Part shown: one piece after another, positions 49,816 through 60,082 of the stretch
Layout of the letters: each line of letters begins with the position of its first letter
Numbering within the stretch: position 1 is the stretch's first letter
NCBI RefSeq assembly: GCF_900096755.1
Contig: NZ_LT615227.1
Coordinates: 124,965 to 188,964 of the forward strand
Length of the DNA stretch: 64,000 nucleotides
Direction: 5' to 3'
From: Polynucleobacter necessarius
Lineage (GTDB): Bacteria > Pseudomonadota > Gammaproteobacteria > Burkholderiales > Burkholderiaceae
The notes under the pieces: generated by a model
Told to the model about the DNA's origin: nothing
Seen by the model: only the letters and a program-made list of their open reading frames with translations
Database searches by the model: none
Position numbers and translations under genes: made by a program

Positions 49816-51066
49816 ATGACCTTCACAATTGTTTTTCTAGTCGCTTTTATTACCAGTTTTGGCCTTCGCCACTGGTTGTCCCAACGCCAAATTCGGTATG
49901 TTGCCCAGCATCGCCAGGCGGTTCCAGCAGAATTCGCTGAAAAAGTCACTTTAGCCGAACACCAGAAAGCCGCTGACTACACCATTGCCAAATTACGCTT
50001 TGGTATTTTAGAGAATGGGGTCAGCGCTATCATTTTAATTGGTTTCACCTTGTTAGGTGGGCTTCAGATTTTGAATATGGCATTACTTCAGTTTTTGGGC
50101 GAAGGAATTGCACAGCAAATTGCCCTGCTTGTTTCTATTGTCATTATTTCCGGGATCATTGATATCCCATTTTCTTGGTACAAACAATTCCATCTTGAGG
50201 AACGTTTTGGCTTTAACCGCATGGGGAAAAAATTATTCTTCTCCGATATGTTTAAAGGCATGGCAGTAGGCGGTGCAATTGGCACTCCTCTACTGTGGGT
50301 GATCCTCACCTTGATGGCGCAAGCTGGTGACTTATGGTGGCTTTGGGCGTGGGCTGTATTGACGGTCTTTAGCCTATTAATGCAGTGGATTTTCCCAACC
50401 TTCATCGCCCCTATCTTTAATAAGTTTCAAGCATTGGAAGACGGCCCTCTCAAAACTCAGATTGAAGCGCTGCTCACACGCTGTGATTTTGCAAGCCAGG
50501 GATTATTTGTCATGGATGGCAGTAAGCGTAGCGCGCATGGCAATGCATTCTTTGCCGGCATGGGTAAAGCCAAGCGGATTGTGTTCTTTGACACTCTGAT
50601 TGAAAAACTCAATCCTGGTGAAGTCGAGGCTGTTTTGGCACATGAGCTTGGCCACTTTAAATGCAAGCATATTCGCAAACGCTTACTGGTCTCTTTTGCG
50701 CTGAGCTTTGGTATGTTTGCCCTACTGGGCTGGGTTAGCACTCAAGTATGGTTCTATACCGATCTCGGTGTTATGCCCAACCTTAACGGCTATAACGGCG
50801 GCTTGGCTTTGGCCTTATTTATGTTGGTATCACCAGTATTTAGCTTTTTCTTCACGCCGCTATCGAGTCTCGCCTCGCGCAAACACGAATATGAAGCTGA
50901 TGGTTTCGCTGCAGAAAAATCGTCTGCAAAAGATTTGATCTCTGCACTCGTAAAGCTGTATCAAGATAACGCTTCAACACTGACGCCCGATCCGATCTAT
51001 ACCGCTTTTTATAGCTCGCATCCTCCGGCCCCACTACGTATTGCCAACTTACAGCGCTTTATCTAA
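49816..51066 (+). CDS. M48 family metallopeptidase (Ste24-like), membrane-bound
   Basis: A 416-residue membrane protease. Several hydrophobic helices precede the zinc site [14 protein letters not shown] (HExxH in HELGH). The third ligand region is [16 protein letters not shown]. Start at ATG 49816; a TTG upstream lies in the orn region. Such Ste24/HtpX-like proteases act on membrane proteins. The following gene rsgA starts 13 bp later. Confidence 0.87.
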   Translation: MTFTIVFLVAFITSFGLRHWLSQRQIRYVAQHRQAVPAEFAEKVTLAEHQKAADYTIAKLRFGILENGVSAIILIGFTLLGGLQILNMALLQFLGEGIAQQIALLVSIVIISGIIDIPFSWYKQFHLEERFGFNRMGKKLFFSDMFKGMAVGGAIGTPLLWVILTLMAQAGDLWWLWAWAVLTVFSLLMQWIFPTFIAPIFNKFQALEDGPLKTQIEALLTRCDFASQGLFVMDGSKRSAHGNAFFAGMGKAKRIVFFDTLIEKLNPGEVEAVLAHELGHFKCKHIRKRLLVSFALSFGMFALLGWVSTQVWFYTDLGVMPNLNGYNGGLALALFMLVSPVFSFFFTPLSSLASRKHEYEADGFAAEKSSAKDLISALVKLYQDNASTLTPDPIYTAFYSSHPPAPLRIANLQRFI

Positions 51067-51079
51067 GTTATAGCACAAC

Positions 51080-52093
51080 ATGGAACATTTTCACGCGCTA
51101 CTCACTGCATCCTATGGAAGGTATTATTTAGCGCAACGTTTATTGCCGGATACCCACGGTAATGAATCCCCAAGCGGTCCATTGATACAAGTAAGTACGC
51201 CAGCAAAACAACACGTTGGCGCAGTGGGCGATCGCCTGCTACTGGAAATGACTTCTGCAGATCAGGCGCGCATTATTCAGATTGAGCCACGTGAAAATAT
51301 TCTGTATCGATCCGATGCTTTCAAGAGCAAGATTATTGCCTCTAATGTTGATCAGATCCTGGTGGTGCTTGCGACCCAACCTGCGTTCTCTCCAGATCTG
51401 CTGGGTAGGGCTGTAGTAGCTGCTGAGGCCAATCAAATTGGCTTACACATTCTGCTAAATAAATGCGACCTCAAAGATAACCTCGAACATGCACGCAAGA
51501 TCATTGCACCATATGAACGCATGGGCTACCCGGTAAGCGAAGTCTCTGCTAAGTTTGATTCGGCATCTATTGATTCATTACGCCCAGCACTAGAAGGCAA
51601 GGTCTCTGTTTTTGTTGGGCAGTCCGGCATGGGCAAGTCTAGCTTACTCAATGCGTGGGTGCCAAATGCGGCTGCTCTCACCCAAGAATACTCAGTACGT
51701 TTAGACACCGGCAAGCACACAACAACTGCTTGCCGTTACTTTGAGCTCCCAGAGGCTTGGGGTAGAAATGCTGATGGCAAGCTTGGTGCTTTAATTGACT
51801 CCCCTGGTTTTCAGGAATTTGGTTTGGCCCATATGTCAGTAAGTGAGCTACAGCATGCCTTTAGGGAATTTAAAGATTTATTAGGCAAGTGTCGCTTTCA
51901 TAACTGTGTCCATCAATCTGAGCCAGATTGCGCAGTGCGTGATGCTGTAGACAAAAATGAAATAGCGCCAGAAAGACTGGCGCTATTTAGACAACTTCGC
52001 TCGGACTCAAAAACTGCCGATACGCAAATTCAGGGTATTAGCCAAGCCAAAGAGCGATGGTCAGCATTAGCAACAAAGCCATCCAAGCGATAA
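51080..52093 (+). CDS. rsgA: Ribosome small subunit-dependent GTPase A
   Basis: A 337-residue circularly permuted GTPase. The order is an OB-fold (RYYLAQRLLP), then NKCD (G4), the G1 loop GQSGMGKSSLLNA, DSPGF (G3) and a C-terminal zinc region CRFHNCVHQSEPDCAV. It assists late 30S maturation. The 3' end overlaps the convergent CobD/CbiB-like gene by 56 bp, an unusually long overlap. Intact. Confidence 0.93.
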   Translation: MEHFHALLTASYGRYYLAQRLLPDTHGNESPSGPLIQVSTPAKQHVGAVGDRLLLEMTSADQARIIQIEPRENILYRSDAFKSKIIASNVDQILVVLATQPAFSPDLLGRAVVAAEANQIGLHILLNKCDLKDNLEHARKIIAPYERMGYPVSEVSAKFDSASIDSLRPALEGKVSVFVGQSGMGKSSLLNAWVPNAAALTQEYSVRLDTGKHTTTACRYFELPEAWGRNADGKLGALIDSPGFQEFGLAHMSVSELQHAFREFKDLLGKCRFHNCVHQSEPDCAVRDAVDKNEIAPERLALFRQLRSDSKTADTQIQGISQAKERWSALATKPSKR

Positions 52094-52997
52094 CCAAGCG
52101 CCACACCAAGCCCACTGCAGAGCGCATCGTACGCTCGGTAGGCTCTAAACCCACTTCGTAGACTACTGGCTCACCAGCTTCAGCCATACGCAATGCTTCA
52201 TCGCTATCTGGCTCACTCATCGGCTCACCCAAGCGCACTCCAAGTGCACCACTACCGGCCGCCAAAATCACCGCAGATAAAGAGTCAGACCATTTTTGCG
52301 TGAGATAGCGCCATCCATAAACAGCACCTTCAAGGTTACCAACAATCGCAAAGCCCATTGCGGTAATGCGTGCAGGAATCCAATCGAGTACATAGAAGAA
52401 ATGACGTGATGATTCGCTTAGGTTGTAATCGCCACGCTCAGACCAGCGTTGAGATGCAAGATCTGCTAACCGATACAGCACAACGCCTGCAGGACCCATT
52501 GGCATCATGAACCAGAACAACACACCAAACACATGATGGTGTGAACCAATAATGGCGCGCTCAAGAGCCAATGAAATCACTTCAGACTCTGTCAAGTTTG
52601 CAGTGTCTAGATCTGGGCCATACCACTCGCCAAGAGCAATACGGGCCGCAGGTAAATCATGTGCTTCAATTGCTTCATGGACCGCGGTAAACGAATGACT
52701 AAATTGGCGGAAACCAAAAAACAAATATGCGATGGCTACGTTCCACAGAAAACCAAGAATTGGATAAGTCACCATGCAGGTGACATACACCATGAACACC
52801 AAAAAGGTTGGGAGAACAAAAGCGACTAAGCAGGCCATGCGCGCACCAACTGGGCTCGCGCCATTTTCCGTCTTGCCGCCAAACTCACCGGCTACCCAAT
52901 CTAACCAACGCGCACTGATACGCGCAATCCAATGGTTTGAAGTGACTGGGCGATATTGCTCAGCAATGAGGGCGAAGAGAATAGAAAAGAAAGTCAT
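52038..52997 (-). CDS. CobD/CbiB family inner membrane protein
   Basis: A 319-residue membrane protein with the SLALERAIIGSHHHVFGVLFWFMMPMGPAGVVLYRLADL region typical of CobD/CbiB-like proteins in Betaproteobacteria and of AmpE-like relatives. Several hydrophobic segments follow. CobD proper makes adenosylcobinamide phosphate, but stand-alone copies outside a cobalamin cluster often have another role. No other cob genes are in the window. The start overlaps the Nudix gene stop by 4 bp. Confidence 0.78.
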   Translation of the reverse strand: MTFFSILFALIAEQYRPVTSNHWIARISARWLDWVAGEFGGKTENGASPVGARMACLVAFVLPTFLVFMVYVTCMVTYPILGFLWNVAIAYLFFGFRQFSHSFTAVHEAIEAHDLPAARIALGEWYGPDLDTANLTESEVISLALERAIIGSHHHVFGVLFWFMMPMGPAGVVLYRLADLASQRWSERGDYNLSESSRHFFYVLDWIPARITAMGFAIVGNLEGAVYGWRYLTQKWSDSLSAVILAAGSGALGVRLGEPMSEPDSDEALRMAEAGEPVVYEVGLEPTERTMRSAVGLVWRLVIAWMALLLMLTIALWLG

Positions 52998-53731
52998 ACT
53001 TTTAATAAATGATATAGGTTACGTAACATTCCCGCAGTAGCACCCCAAATAATGCGGTTCTCATAAGGCATTGAATAAAAACGGCGACCACCCTGCTCAC
53101 TTTGCCACAATCTCACTTGATGGTTGGCAGGATCCAATAAAAAGCTTAAAGGGACCTCAAATACATCCGCCACCTCAAACTCGTCTAAGACATATTCTGC
53201 CTGAGCTTGGACTAATCCTACTACTGGTGTGACGCTATAGCCAGAAACTGTCAAATATTCTGGTAAATGCCCAATTACCTCGACCCGCTTTCGGTCCAAA
53301 CCAATTTCCTCTTCACTCTCCCTTAGGGCGGTGTCATTCGGATTTTGGTCCTCGGGGTCCATACGCCCGCCAGGGAAACTAATTTGCCCAGCGTGATCAC
53401 GCAAATGGTTGGTTCTTTGTGTCAGCAGCACTGACAGGCCATCTTCTTTTAATAGTAATGGAATGAGTACTGCTGCTTTTGTTACTTTGTCAGCAGCCTG
53501 ACGCTTAGAAATAATGTCTGCAGCAACCACATGACGATTTTCGTCAGTGATTTCTGGCTGCCACTCTGGCGGAAACTGTAAGCGCGCTTTTAAACCAGCT
53601 GGCTCCAGCAATTCTTTTGCCACCTTCTTCTCATGAGCGCACACCTGATGAATCGGGATCGCTTGCGCATCAAATCCCGGAGGCGCAGCGACATTAATCG
53701 CATTCTCTTCGGGTATTGGATTCTTGGGCAT
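52994..53731 (-). CDS. Nudix hydrolase, CoA pyrophosphatase-like
   Basis: A 245-residue Nudix protein. The Nudix box is GGRMDPEDQNPNDTALRESEEEIGLD, fitting G-x5-E-x7-REUXEEXGU, and LLTQRTNHLRDHAGQISFPG comes before it, typical of CoA/YeaB-type pyrophosphatases. It has an N-terminal extension of about 85 residues. It likely hydrolyses CoA or related nucleotides in the cytoplasm. The gene overlaps the CobD-like gene by 4 bp. Confidence 0.85.
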   Translation of the reverse strand: MPKNPIPEENAINVAAPPGFDAQAIPIHQVCAHEKKVAKELLEPAGLKARLQFPPEWQPEITDENRHVVAADIISKRQAADKVTKAAVLIPLLLKEDGLSVLLTQRTNHLRDHAGQISFPGGRMDPEDQNPNDTALRESEEEIGLDRKRVEVIGHLPEYLTVSGYSVTPVVGLVQAQAEYVLDEFEVADVFEVPLSFLLDPANHQVRLWQSEQGGRRFYSMPYENRIIWGATAGMLRNLYHLLKV

Positions 53732-53751
53732 GTTTATATTCTAAGGCAACA

Positions 53752-53775
53752 AAAAAAGCGGCCTAGGCCGCTTTT
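53752..53775 (-). terminator. Rho-independent terminator of the rpsP-rplS operon
   Basis: AAAAGCGGCC / GGCCGCTTTT palindrome preceded by A7, which reads as a T run leftward, 25 bp past the rplS stop. Confidence 0.9.
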
Positions 53776-53799
53776 CTGTTTGCATCAAAGCAGCGATTA

Positions 53800-54192
53800 C
53801 TAAGCAGCTATAGCGGCTGTTGGTTTTACACGTGCTTGAAGCTTTTCTTTAATACGTGCTGACTTACCAGAACGATCACGCAAGTAGTACAACTTCGCGC
53901 GACGTACATCACCGCGACGCTTCACTTCAACGCTAGCGATCAATGGTGAGTATGTTTGGAAAGTACGCTCAACGCCTTCACCAGAAGAAATCTTACGCAC
54001 GATAAAGCTGGAATTGAGTCCGCGATTACGCTTGGCAATCACAACGCCTTCAAAGGCCTGGGTACGCTTACGTGTACCTTCAACAACGTTAACGCTAACT
54101 ACTACTGTGTCGCCAGGAGCAAAGCTTGGCAATACTTTGTTAGCGCTTAAGCGAGCAATTTCTTCTTGCTCAATTTTTTCAATTAAATTCAT
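53800..54192 (-). CDS. rplS: 50S ribosomal protein L19
   Basis: A 130-residue ribosomal protein at the 30S-50S interface. The sequence is characteristic: [39 protein letters not shown], then [16 protein letters not shown] and [19 protein letters not shown]. It is last in the operon rpsP-rimM-trmD-rplS. The 139 bp gap upstream to trmD holds no clear gene. Intact. Confidence 0.97.
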   Translation of the reverse strand: MNLIEKIEQEEIARLSANKVLPSFAPGDTVVVSVNVVEGTRKRTQAFEGVVIAKRNRGLNSSFIVRKISSGEGVERTFQTYSPLIASVEVKRRGDVRRAKLYYLRDRSGKSARIKEKLQARVKPTAAIAA

Positions 54193-54331
54193 TTTTAATC
54201 CTTAAACATCTTATTAGCGTTTAATCCCGAGATATATAAATCAACGGACCTAACAGAGGATGCGGTTAAAACAATTTCACTAAACCAAAAAATCAAACCA
54301 CCTAATCACTACCGCACACTACGAAGAGTAT

Positions 54332-55078
54332 TTACAGCGAGCGAAGAAATTGTTCATCTTCTCGGGTTAGCAACCCTTTGGCTCTAGCCGATTCAATTAA
54401 GTCCGGCCTCAACCTGAACGTCAGCTCTAAAGACTTCTGCCGACGCCAATCCGCTATTTTAGCGTGATGTCCGCCTAAAAGCACGTCCGGGACGGATAAA
54501 TTTTCATATATTTCAGGGCGAGTGTAGTGTGGATAGTCCAAAAGGCCGTTCATAAAGCTATCCTGGGTGGCAGATTCGCCATCCCCTAGGGCCCCTAGAA
54601 TAAGCCTAATCACTGCATCCATCATTGCCATTGCGGGAATTTCACCCCCAGAAAGCACAAAATCCCCTATAGAAAGCTGTAAATCGACATTTCGATCGAC
54701 AAAACGCTGGTCTACAGCCTCATACCGCCCACAAATAAAGCTTAAATTGCCGTAATTGAGGATATCTGTAGCTATCTTCTGAGAAAAGCGCTCTCCCTGT
54801 GGGGCTAGCAAGCAAATTGGCCCACTTTTAACGCCTGCCGCATCATGGGAGGCTCTAATTCCTGCAACGGTATCTTCCAGCGGTTTAGCCATCATCACCA
54901 TGCCGGGGCCGCCGCCATACGCCCGATCATCTACCGTTTTACGGGGATCAGAGCAAAAGTCTCGAGGATTCCAAAGGTGAACGCTAGCCAATGATTGTTC
55001 ACATGCGCGCCCTGTGATACCCCACTGCGTGAGAGCAGAGAACATTTCAGGGAATAGGGTCACCACATCAAAGCGCAT
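54332..55078 (-). CDS. trmD: tRNA (guanine-N1)-methyltransferase
   Basis: A 248-residue SPOUT methyltransferase that makes m1G37 in tRNA and prevents frameshifting. It begins MRFDVVTLFPEMFSALTQWGITGRA and has DDRAYGGGPGMVMMA, the knot region ICGRYEAVDQRFVD and the SIGDFVLSGGEIPAMAMMDAV motif. Standard position between rimM and rplS. Intact. Confidence 0.96.
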   Translation of the reverse strand: MRFDVVTLFPEMFSALTQWGITGRACEQSLASVHLWNPRDFCSDPRKTVDDRAYGGGPGMVMMAKPLEDTVAGIRASHDAAGVKSGPICLLAPQGERFSQKIATDILNYGNLSFICGRYEAVDQRFVDRNVDLQLSIGDFVLSGGEIPAMAMMDAVIRLILGALGDGESATQDSFMNGLLDYPHYTRPEIYENLSVPDVLLGGHHAKIADWRRQKSLELTFRLRPDLIESARAKGLLTREDEQFLRSL

Positions 55079-55103
55079 ATCAGTCTCGATTTATCTTTGA
55101 GTT

Positions 55104-55670
55104 TTACTGCCAGTCAGACTGCCAGTCCAGGCTAATGGTTTTATTTGGCAAATCGACGTTTTGCACAACCTCTTTGACAAATGGCACCAAGTATTTAACT
55201 TCTTTGGTCTCTGGGGTGCCAATCGCAATGACGCCATGCGCACTATTTTCGGTAACGTCAATCACCTCACCAAGAACTTCGTCTTGCAGATTGATTGCTT
55301 TGCATCCAATAAGATCAACCCAGTAATAAGAATCGGTATCCGCCTTCGGGAATGCATCGCGCGTCACCAAAATGCGCGCACCTTTTAAAGCAAGCGCTTG
55401 ATCACGATCATTCACGCCATCTAATGCAATTACTACATTGCCGCTATGCATTTTGGCGCTCTTGACTTTATATTGCGTAAGAGAAGCCTCTTCATGCGAC
55501 GCAGAAACGCCAGCAGCCCGACGTGGAATCAGGGAAAGCCAAACATTCTTAGAAGATAAAAGTGCAACGGGTTCTGATGAGTGAGGTCTAACCTTCACTT
55601 GCCCTTGCAAACCTTGCGCCTCAGAGATAGCGCCAAGCTCAATCAAATCATTTAGGGAAGGCGTGCTCAT
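55104..55670 (-). CDS. rimM: 16S rRNA processing protein RimM
   Basis: A 188-residue protein that helps 30S maturation. It has the N-terminal GAISEAQGLQGQVKVRPHS region and the C-terminal PRC-barrel with YYWVDLIGCKAINLQDEVLGEV and YLVPFVKEVVQNVDL. It sits between rpsP and trmD in the conserved operon. Intact. Confidence 0.93.
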   Translation of the reverse strand: MSTPSLNDLIELGAISEAQGLQGQVKVRPHSSEPVALLSSKNVWLSLIPRRAAGVSASHEEASLTQYKVKSAKMHSGNVVIALDGVNDRDQALALKGARILVTRDAFPKADTDSYYWVDLIGCKAINLQDEVLGEVIDVTENSAHGVIAIGTPETKEVKYLVPFVKEVVQNVDLPNKTISLDWQSDWQ

Positions 55671-55767
55671 TGGTAAGACACCTTATTTTCCCGAAATAGA
55701 ACTACTGATAAATCCTGCCTGCCGCTAAAAACTCCATCGCAAAGATGAAGTTTTTAGTAAATGAATA

Positions 55768-56013
55768 TTAAACAGCTGGATTGTTTTTGATCAAACGAAC
55801 AACGGTTGGTGATACTTGCGCACCAACACCAGTCCAGTAAGTCAAACGATCTTGAGCAATACGCATTGCTTGCTCAGATGCAGCTGCTTGTGGATTGAAG
55901 TAACCAATACGCTCGATAAAGTTCGAGTCACGACGGTTGCGCTTATCAGTAGCAACGATGCTGTAAAAAGGGCGCTTCTTAGAACCGCCGCGTGCCAGTC
56001 GAATGACGACCAT
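55768..56013 (-). CDS. rpsP: 30S ribosomal protein S16
   Basis: An 81-residue S16: [40 protein letters not shown]. First gene of the conserved rpsP-rimM-trmD-rplS operon. A gap of 221 bases separates it from the divergent META-domain gene; I see nothing certain there except a promoter-like region. Confidence 0.96.
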   Translation of the reverse strand: MVVIRLARGGSKKRPFYSIVATDKRNRRDSNFIERIGYFNPQAAASEQAMRIAQDRLTYWTGVGAQVSPTVVRLIKNNPAV

Positions 56014-56234
56014 ACTTATTCCTTAAAATCTAAAATGAAAATAGGTTGATTACAACCCAATGAAATTTCTACAAAAAACTTTGGGCTCCAGCTCACCAAC
56101 TTGTACGGTAGAGCGGAAAACCTCATATTCTAGACGAAAACCCCTACTTCTTCCACCTATTTAAGAGCCCAAGACAGTAGAATAGATCTGACAAATTGAT
56201 AATAAATACATATAAAACAATAACTTACGTAATT

Positions 56235-56759
56235 ATGCCCACTAAATTAACGGCCACCAGCCCATCTAGAAACCCCTTAAATAGCCTATTTTTAATGGTT
56301 TTCGGCCTGTCACTTGGGCTTTTAACTGCCTGCGCCAATGTCATCCCTCCTTGTAATGCAAAAACCAGCCCTCCGAGCGCCGAGCTGCGGAACACCAAGT
56401 GGGAGCTCACGCGCTGGAACCTAACCCCCAACAGCAATGGCGAGGTGCGCACACGTCAGATCCCACAGGGAGAGGCCAGCAACCCCATCCAAATCGTTTT
56501 TGATGCCAATGGTCAGCGCGTCAGTGGCTCCACTGGTTGCAATCGCTTTACTGCTTCACTAGATGAGGACTCTCATGGTTTTACGCTCAAGCAAATTGCC
56601 AGCACAAAGATGGCCTGCGCTCCACAACGCATGGAATTGGAAAATGATTTCTTGTATGAGCTGAATGACTACCGCAGTATTGTGCGTAATGGCGATCAAC
56701 TACTTATGATTGGTGCTGATCGCGAAGTGCTCAGTTTTACTCAGCGCCCTAATAAATAA
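56235..56759 (+). CDS. META domain lipoprotein (HslJ-like)
   Basis: A 174-residue protein starting MPTKLTATSP. It has a signal peptide and a lipobox LTAC near residue 36, so it is probably a lipoprotein. The META/HslJ domain follows, with NTKWELTRWNL, ANGQRVSGSTGCNRFTAS and TLKQIASTKMACAPQRMELE. HslJ-type proteins contribute to envelope stress resistance. An upstream start is possible but gives a weaker signal peptide. Confidence 0.8.
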   Translation: MPTKLTATSPSRNPLNSLFLMVFGLSLGLLTACANVIPPCNAKTSPPSAELRNTKWELTRWNLTPNSNGEVRTRQIPQGEASNPIQIVFDANGQRVSGSTGCNRFTASLDEDSHGFTLKQIASTKMACAPQRMELENDFLYELNDYRSIVRNGDQLLMIGADREVLSFTQRPNK

Positions 56760-56799
56760 AGAATTAAAGTAACCCAACATTTAATAGCCAGAAAGATTC

Positions 56800-57246
56800 A
56801 TGAAAAAGTCCAAACTCATTTTTTGCGCGCTCGGATTATTTTTTCCAGGCAGCGGCCTGAATTGTTTTTATTTACAGGGCCTGAAATCATTTTGGGCTTG
56901 GGTGCAATTATTTGCATTGATCGGTGGTCTTGCTGGCTGGACTATTTTGAAAGCAGCGCACTTTCATTCGGCGCCAGGCTGGGTATTAATTACCTTTGGC
57001 TTTATCGCGATTGAAGCCAGCTGGCTCACTACGATTGCCTTTGGTTTACGCCCAGACGATAAATGGGATGCGCAATTTAATCCTGGCATCGAAGAACAAC
57101 GCCGCACACGCTCTGGCTGGCCAGTCATCTTGACCGTGATTTTCTCGCTAGTCTTTGGCGCCGGTGTCATGATGACATTCCTAGCGGTTTCGTTTGAGCA
57201 ATTCTTTATCTCTCAGATTTATGAAGCAAAAAAGCTATCCCAATAA
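56800..57246 (+). CDS. Small integral membrane protein, not recognised
   Basis: A 148-residue protein with four hydrophobic stretches: KLIFCALGLFFPGSG, FWAWVQLFALIGGLAGW, WVLITFGFIAIEASWL and a C-terminal PVILTVIFSLVFGAGVMM. The GLFFPGSGLNCFYLQG start resembles TM2/NINE-type membrane proteins (PGXGXH-like). The function is unknown. It follows the META lipoprotein by 40 bp and is closed by a strong terminator. Confidence 0.65.
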   Translation: MKKSKLIFCALGLFFPGSGLNCFYLQGLKSFWAWVQLFALIGGLAGWTILKAAHFHSAPGWVLITFGFIAIEASWLTTIAFGLRPDDKWDAQFNPGIEEQRRTRSGWPVILTVIFSLVFGAGVMMTFLAVSFEQFFISQIYEAKKLSQ

Positions 57247-57271
57247 TTGCAGATAGCTTTTCTTTTCGAAG

Positions 57272-57296
57272 ACCGCTCTTTGGAGCGGTTTTTTTA
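57272..57296 (+). terminator. Rho-independent terminator
   Basis: ACCGCTC-TTT-GGAGCGGT followed by T6, just after the membrane protein gene and just before the end of the acyl-CoA dehydrogenase pseudogene on the other strand. Confidence 0.9.
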
Positions 57297-57302
57297 TGCG
57301 CT

Positions 57303-59091
57303 CTAGAACTGCTCGACTTCTAGCGCATTCGTTGAGTGACCGCTTTCTACAATAGATGTAGCTAGCGCTTGCGCTTGTGGCATTAAATTCTCCGTAAAGA
57401 AACGGGCTGTTGCAGTCTTGGCGCCATAAAAAGCAGGATCACTATCACGCAAGCGCTCAGCAGCAAGTAATGCACGAGCCATTTGCCAGCCACCCAATAC
57501 CAAGCCAGATAGACGCAAATAAGCAAAACTACCTGCATACACCGCCTTTACATCTGTCTTTGCATTCGCAACGATGTAGCCTACAGCCTCATCAAACGCA
57601 GCACGTGCCGCACTAAGCCGCTTCAGAACTGCTTTGGCATCTACAGAACCGCTAGCAGCTAATGCCTTTTCGGTTTCGGCAATTTTCTGACCAAACAATT
57701 TAGCGGTAGCGCCACCATCACGTACAGTTTTTCTGCCGACCAAGTCATTCGCCTGAATAGCGGTCGTACCTTCGTAGATTGTCAAAATGCGAGCATCGCG
57801 ATAGTGTTGTGCAGCGCCAGTCTCTTCGATGAAGCCCATACCGCCGTGCACTTGCACACCAAGGCTTGCAACTTCAATCGACATTTCTGTAGAGAAGCCC
57901 TTCACAATCGGCACTAAGAACTCATAAATAGCTTGATTGGCCTTGCGCTCTGCTTCATCTGGTGCGGCGTGTTGGGCATCGTAAGCAGCTGCAGCGTAAT
58001 AAGCCAATGCACGCGAGGCCTCAATATAAGCACGCATAGTCATCAACATACGCTTTACATCTGGCTGATGAATGATGGCTACTGGGCCAGGAGAACCAGC
58101 TAAATCACGACTCTGAACGCGATCCTTGGCGTACTGCACTGCCTTTTGATAAGAGCGCTCTGCAACCGCAATACCCTGCATCCCCACTGCAAAGCGGGCG
58201 GCATTCATCATGACAAACATGTACTCTAGGCCGCGATTTTCCTCGCCAACCAAATATCCAATGGCGCCGCCATGATCGCCAAATTGCAAGACGGCCGTCG
58301 GGCTAGCTTTAATACCAAGCTTATGTTCAATAGACACACAATGCACATCATTGCACTTGCCTAAAGAGCCATCGGCATTTACTAAGAATTTAGGAACAAC
58401 AAATAATGAAATCCCCTTGACGCCCTCTGGCGCATCAGGTGTTCTAGTCAACACTAAATGGACAATGTTCTTTGCCATATCGTGTTCGCCATAAGTAATA
58501 TAGATCTTGGTGCCAAAGATTTTGTAAGTTCCGTCGCCTTCTGGCACCGCACGTGCGCGCACCATCGACAAATCGGAACCAGCCTGCGGTTCAGTCAGAC
58601 ACATGGGATCCAGTCCACTCGCCTGAAATCATATTCGGCACAAAGCGCTCTTGCAGCTCTGGGCTAGCAGCAGTCAGAAGCGCCTCAATCGCACCGTCTG
58701 TGAGCATTGGGCACAAAGCAAATGACAAGCTAGCGGAGTGAACCATTTCAAAACAAGCGGTTGCAATTAACTTTGGCAAGCCTTGTCCGCCAAACTCAGC
58801 AGGATGTATAACGCCCTGCCAGCCAGCGGCAGCAAACTGCTCAAATGCCTCTTTAAAACCAGGAGTTGTCGTAACAACGCCATCCTTAAAAGGGCTAGGG
58901 TTTTGGTCGCCCGGTCAATTGAGAGGCGCCACTACATCTTGATTGAACTTTGCAGACTCCTCCAGAATTGCTGGCGCTAAATCTGCATCGGCGCCTGCGT
59001 CTGCGTATGAGGGATAAGCCACGACATCAGATAGCCCCGCTAGTTCGTTCATAACAAACAGCATGTCTTTAACGGGGGCTACGTATGGCAT
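57303..59091 (-). pseudogene. Acyl-CoA dehydrogenase (DmdC-like), nonsense plus frameshift
   Basis: Corrected length is about 596 codons, as for the longer acyl-CoA dehydrogenases (3-methylmercaptopropionyl-CoA dehydrogenase group). Start ATG 59089-59091. Codon 59 is TGA (58915-58917) inside NRPGDQNP-like sequence (probably CGA to TGA), and the frame continues through PGFKEAFEQFAAAGWQGV to MISGEWTG. An extra C near 58612 then breaks the frame before MCLTEPQAGSDLS. The rest is open: FGTKIYITYGEHDMAKNIVHLVLTR, GLQVHGGMGF-type sequence with IEETGAAQHYRDARI, where the catalytic glutamate sits, and the DmdC-like C-terminal domain. The intact etfA-etfB next door would be its electron acceptor. Confidence 0.87.
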
Positions 59092-59146
59092 TACAACTCC
59101 TCTTTAATCAATTCGACTAACGAATTTCAAACAATGAATTTGTGAT

Positions 59147-60082
59147 TTAACCTAAGGCTTTGGTTAACTCTGGTACTGCAGTATTGAGATCAGCGACTAA
59201 ACCATAATCTGCCACGCCAAAGATTGGCGCTTCTGGATCTTTATTAATTGCCACGATTACTTTTGAATCCTTCATACCCGCCAAGTGCTGAATAGCGCCA
59301 GAGATACCTACTGCGATATAAAGCTGTGGCGCAACAATCTTGCCGGTTTGCCCAACCTGGTAATCATTTGGAACATAACCAGCATCTACCGCTGCACGTG
59401 AGGCGCCTAGAGCAGCGCCCAGCTTATCAGCCAATGGTGTAATCAACTCTTCATACTTCTCGCCCGAACCTAAGCCACGACCACCAGATACGATGATCTT
59501 GGCAGCAGTCAATTCTGGACGATCTGATTTTGTTAACTCACGACCAACAAAAGATGATGAAGCTTTGCTGTCAGCCGTCGCTGCTTTTTCAATAGTGGCG
59601 GAACCACCTGTGGCAGCAACCGGATCAAAACCAGTGGTGCGCACAGTGATCACTTTTACTGGGTCGGCAGACTGAACAGTGGCAATCGCATTACCCGCAT
59701 AAATGGGACGCTCAAAAGTATCTGCAGAGATTACTTTAGTAATGTCCGATAACTGAGCAACATCCAACTTAGCAGCAACGCGTGGCAATACATTCTTACC
59801 GTTCGCAGTTGCAGGTGCCAAGATATGGCTGTAGCCGTTAGCAATAGAGAGGATCTGCGCCGCCAAAGGCTCAGCTAATTGATCAGCGAGATTAGCTGCA
59901 TCAATTTGAATGACCTTACGTACGCCCGCAATTTTTGCGGCAGATTGAGCAGCGGCATTGGATTGATTACCAGCAACCAAAATATCTACCTCTGGAGAGC
60001 ACTGCAAAGCAGCTGCTACCGCATTGAGGGTCGCCGCTTTTAAAGATTGATTGTCGTGTTCAGCAATAACAAGTGCAGCCAT
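59147..60082 (-). CDS. etfA: Electron transfer flavoprotein alpha subunit
   Basis: A 311-residue ETF alpha (FixB) that takes electrons from acyl-CoA dehydrogenases to the ETF dehydrogenase. The N-terminal domain is followed by the FAD-binding region [51 protein letters not shown] and a C-terminal [30 protein letters not shown]. It starts directly after the etfB stop. Intact, although the adjacent acyl-CoA dehydrogenase is broken. Confidence 0.95.
   Translation of the reverse strand: MAALVIAEHDNQSLKAATLNAVAAALQCSPEVDILVAGNQSNAAAQSAAKIAGVRKVIQIDAANLADQLAEPLAAQILSIANGYSHILAPATANGKNVLPRVAAKLDVAQLSDITKVISADTFERPIYAGNAIATVQSADPVKVITVRTTGFDPVAATGGSATIEKAATADSKASSSFVGRELTKSDRPELTAAKIIVSGGRGLGSGEKYEELITPLADKLGAALGASRAAVDAGYVPNDYQVGQTGKIVAPQLYIAVGISGAIQHLAGMKDSKVIVAINKDPEAPIFGVADYGLVADLNTAVPELTKALG

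Noticed and set aside
52038..52997. Cobalamin biosynthesis locus around the CobD/CbiB-like gene
   Set aside because: No other cob or cbi gene is near, and the copy is next to a Nudix gene as is usual for the non-cobalamin family in Betaproteobacteria.
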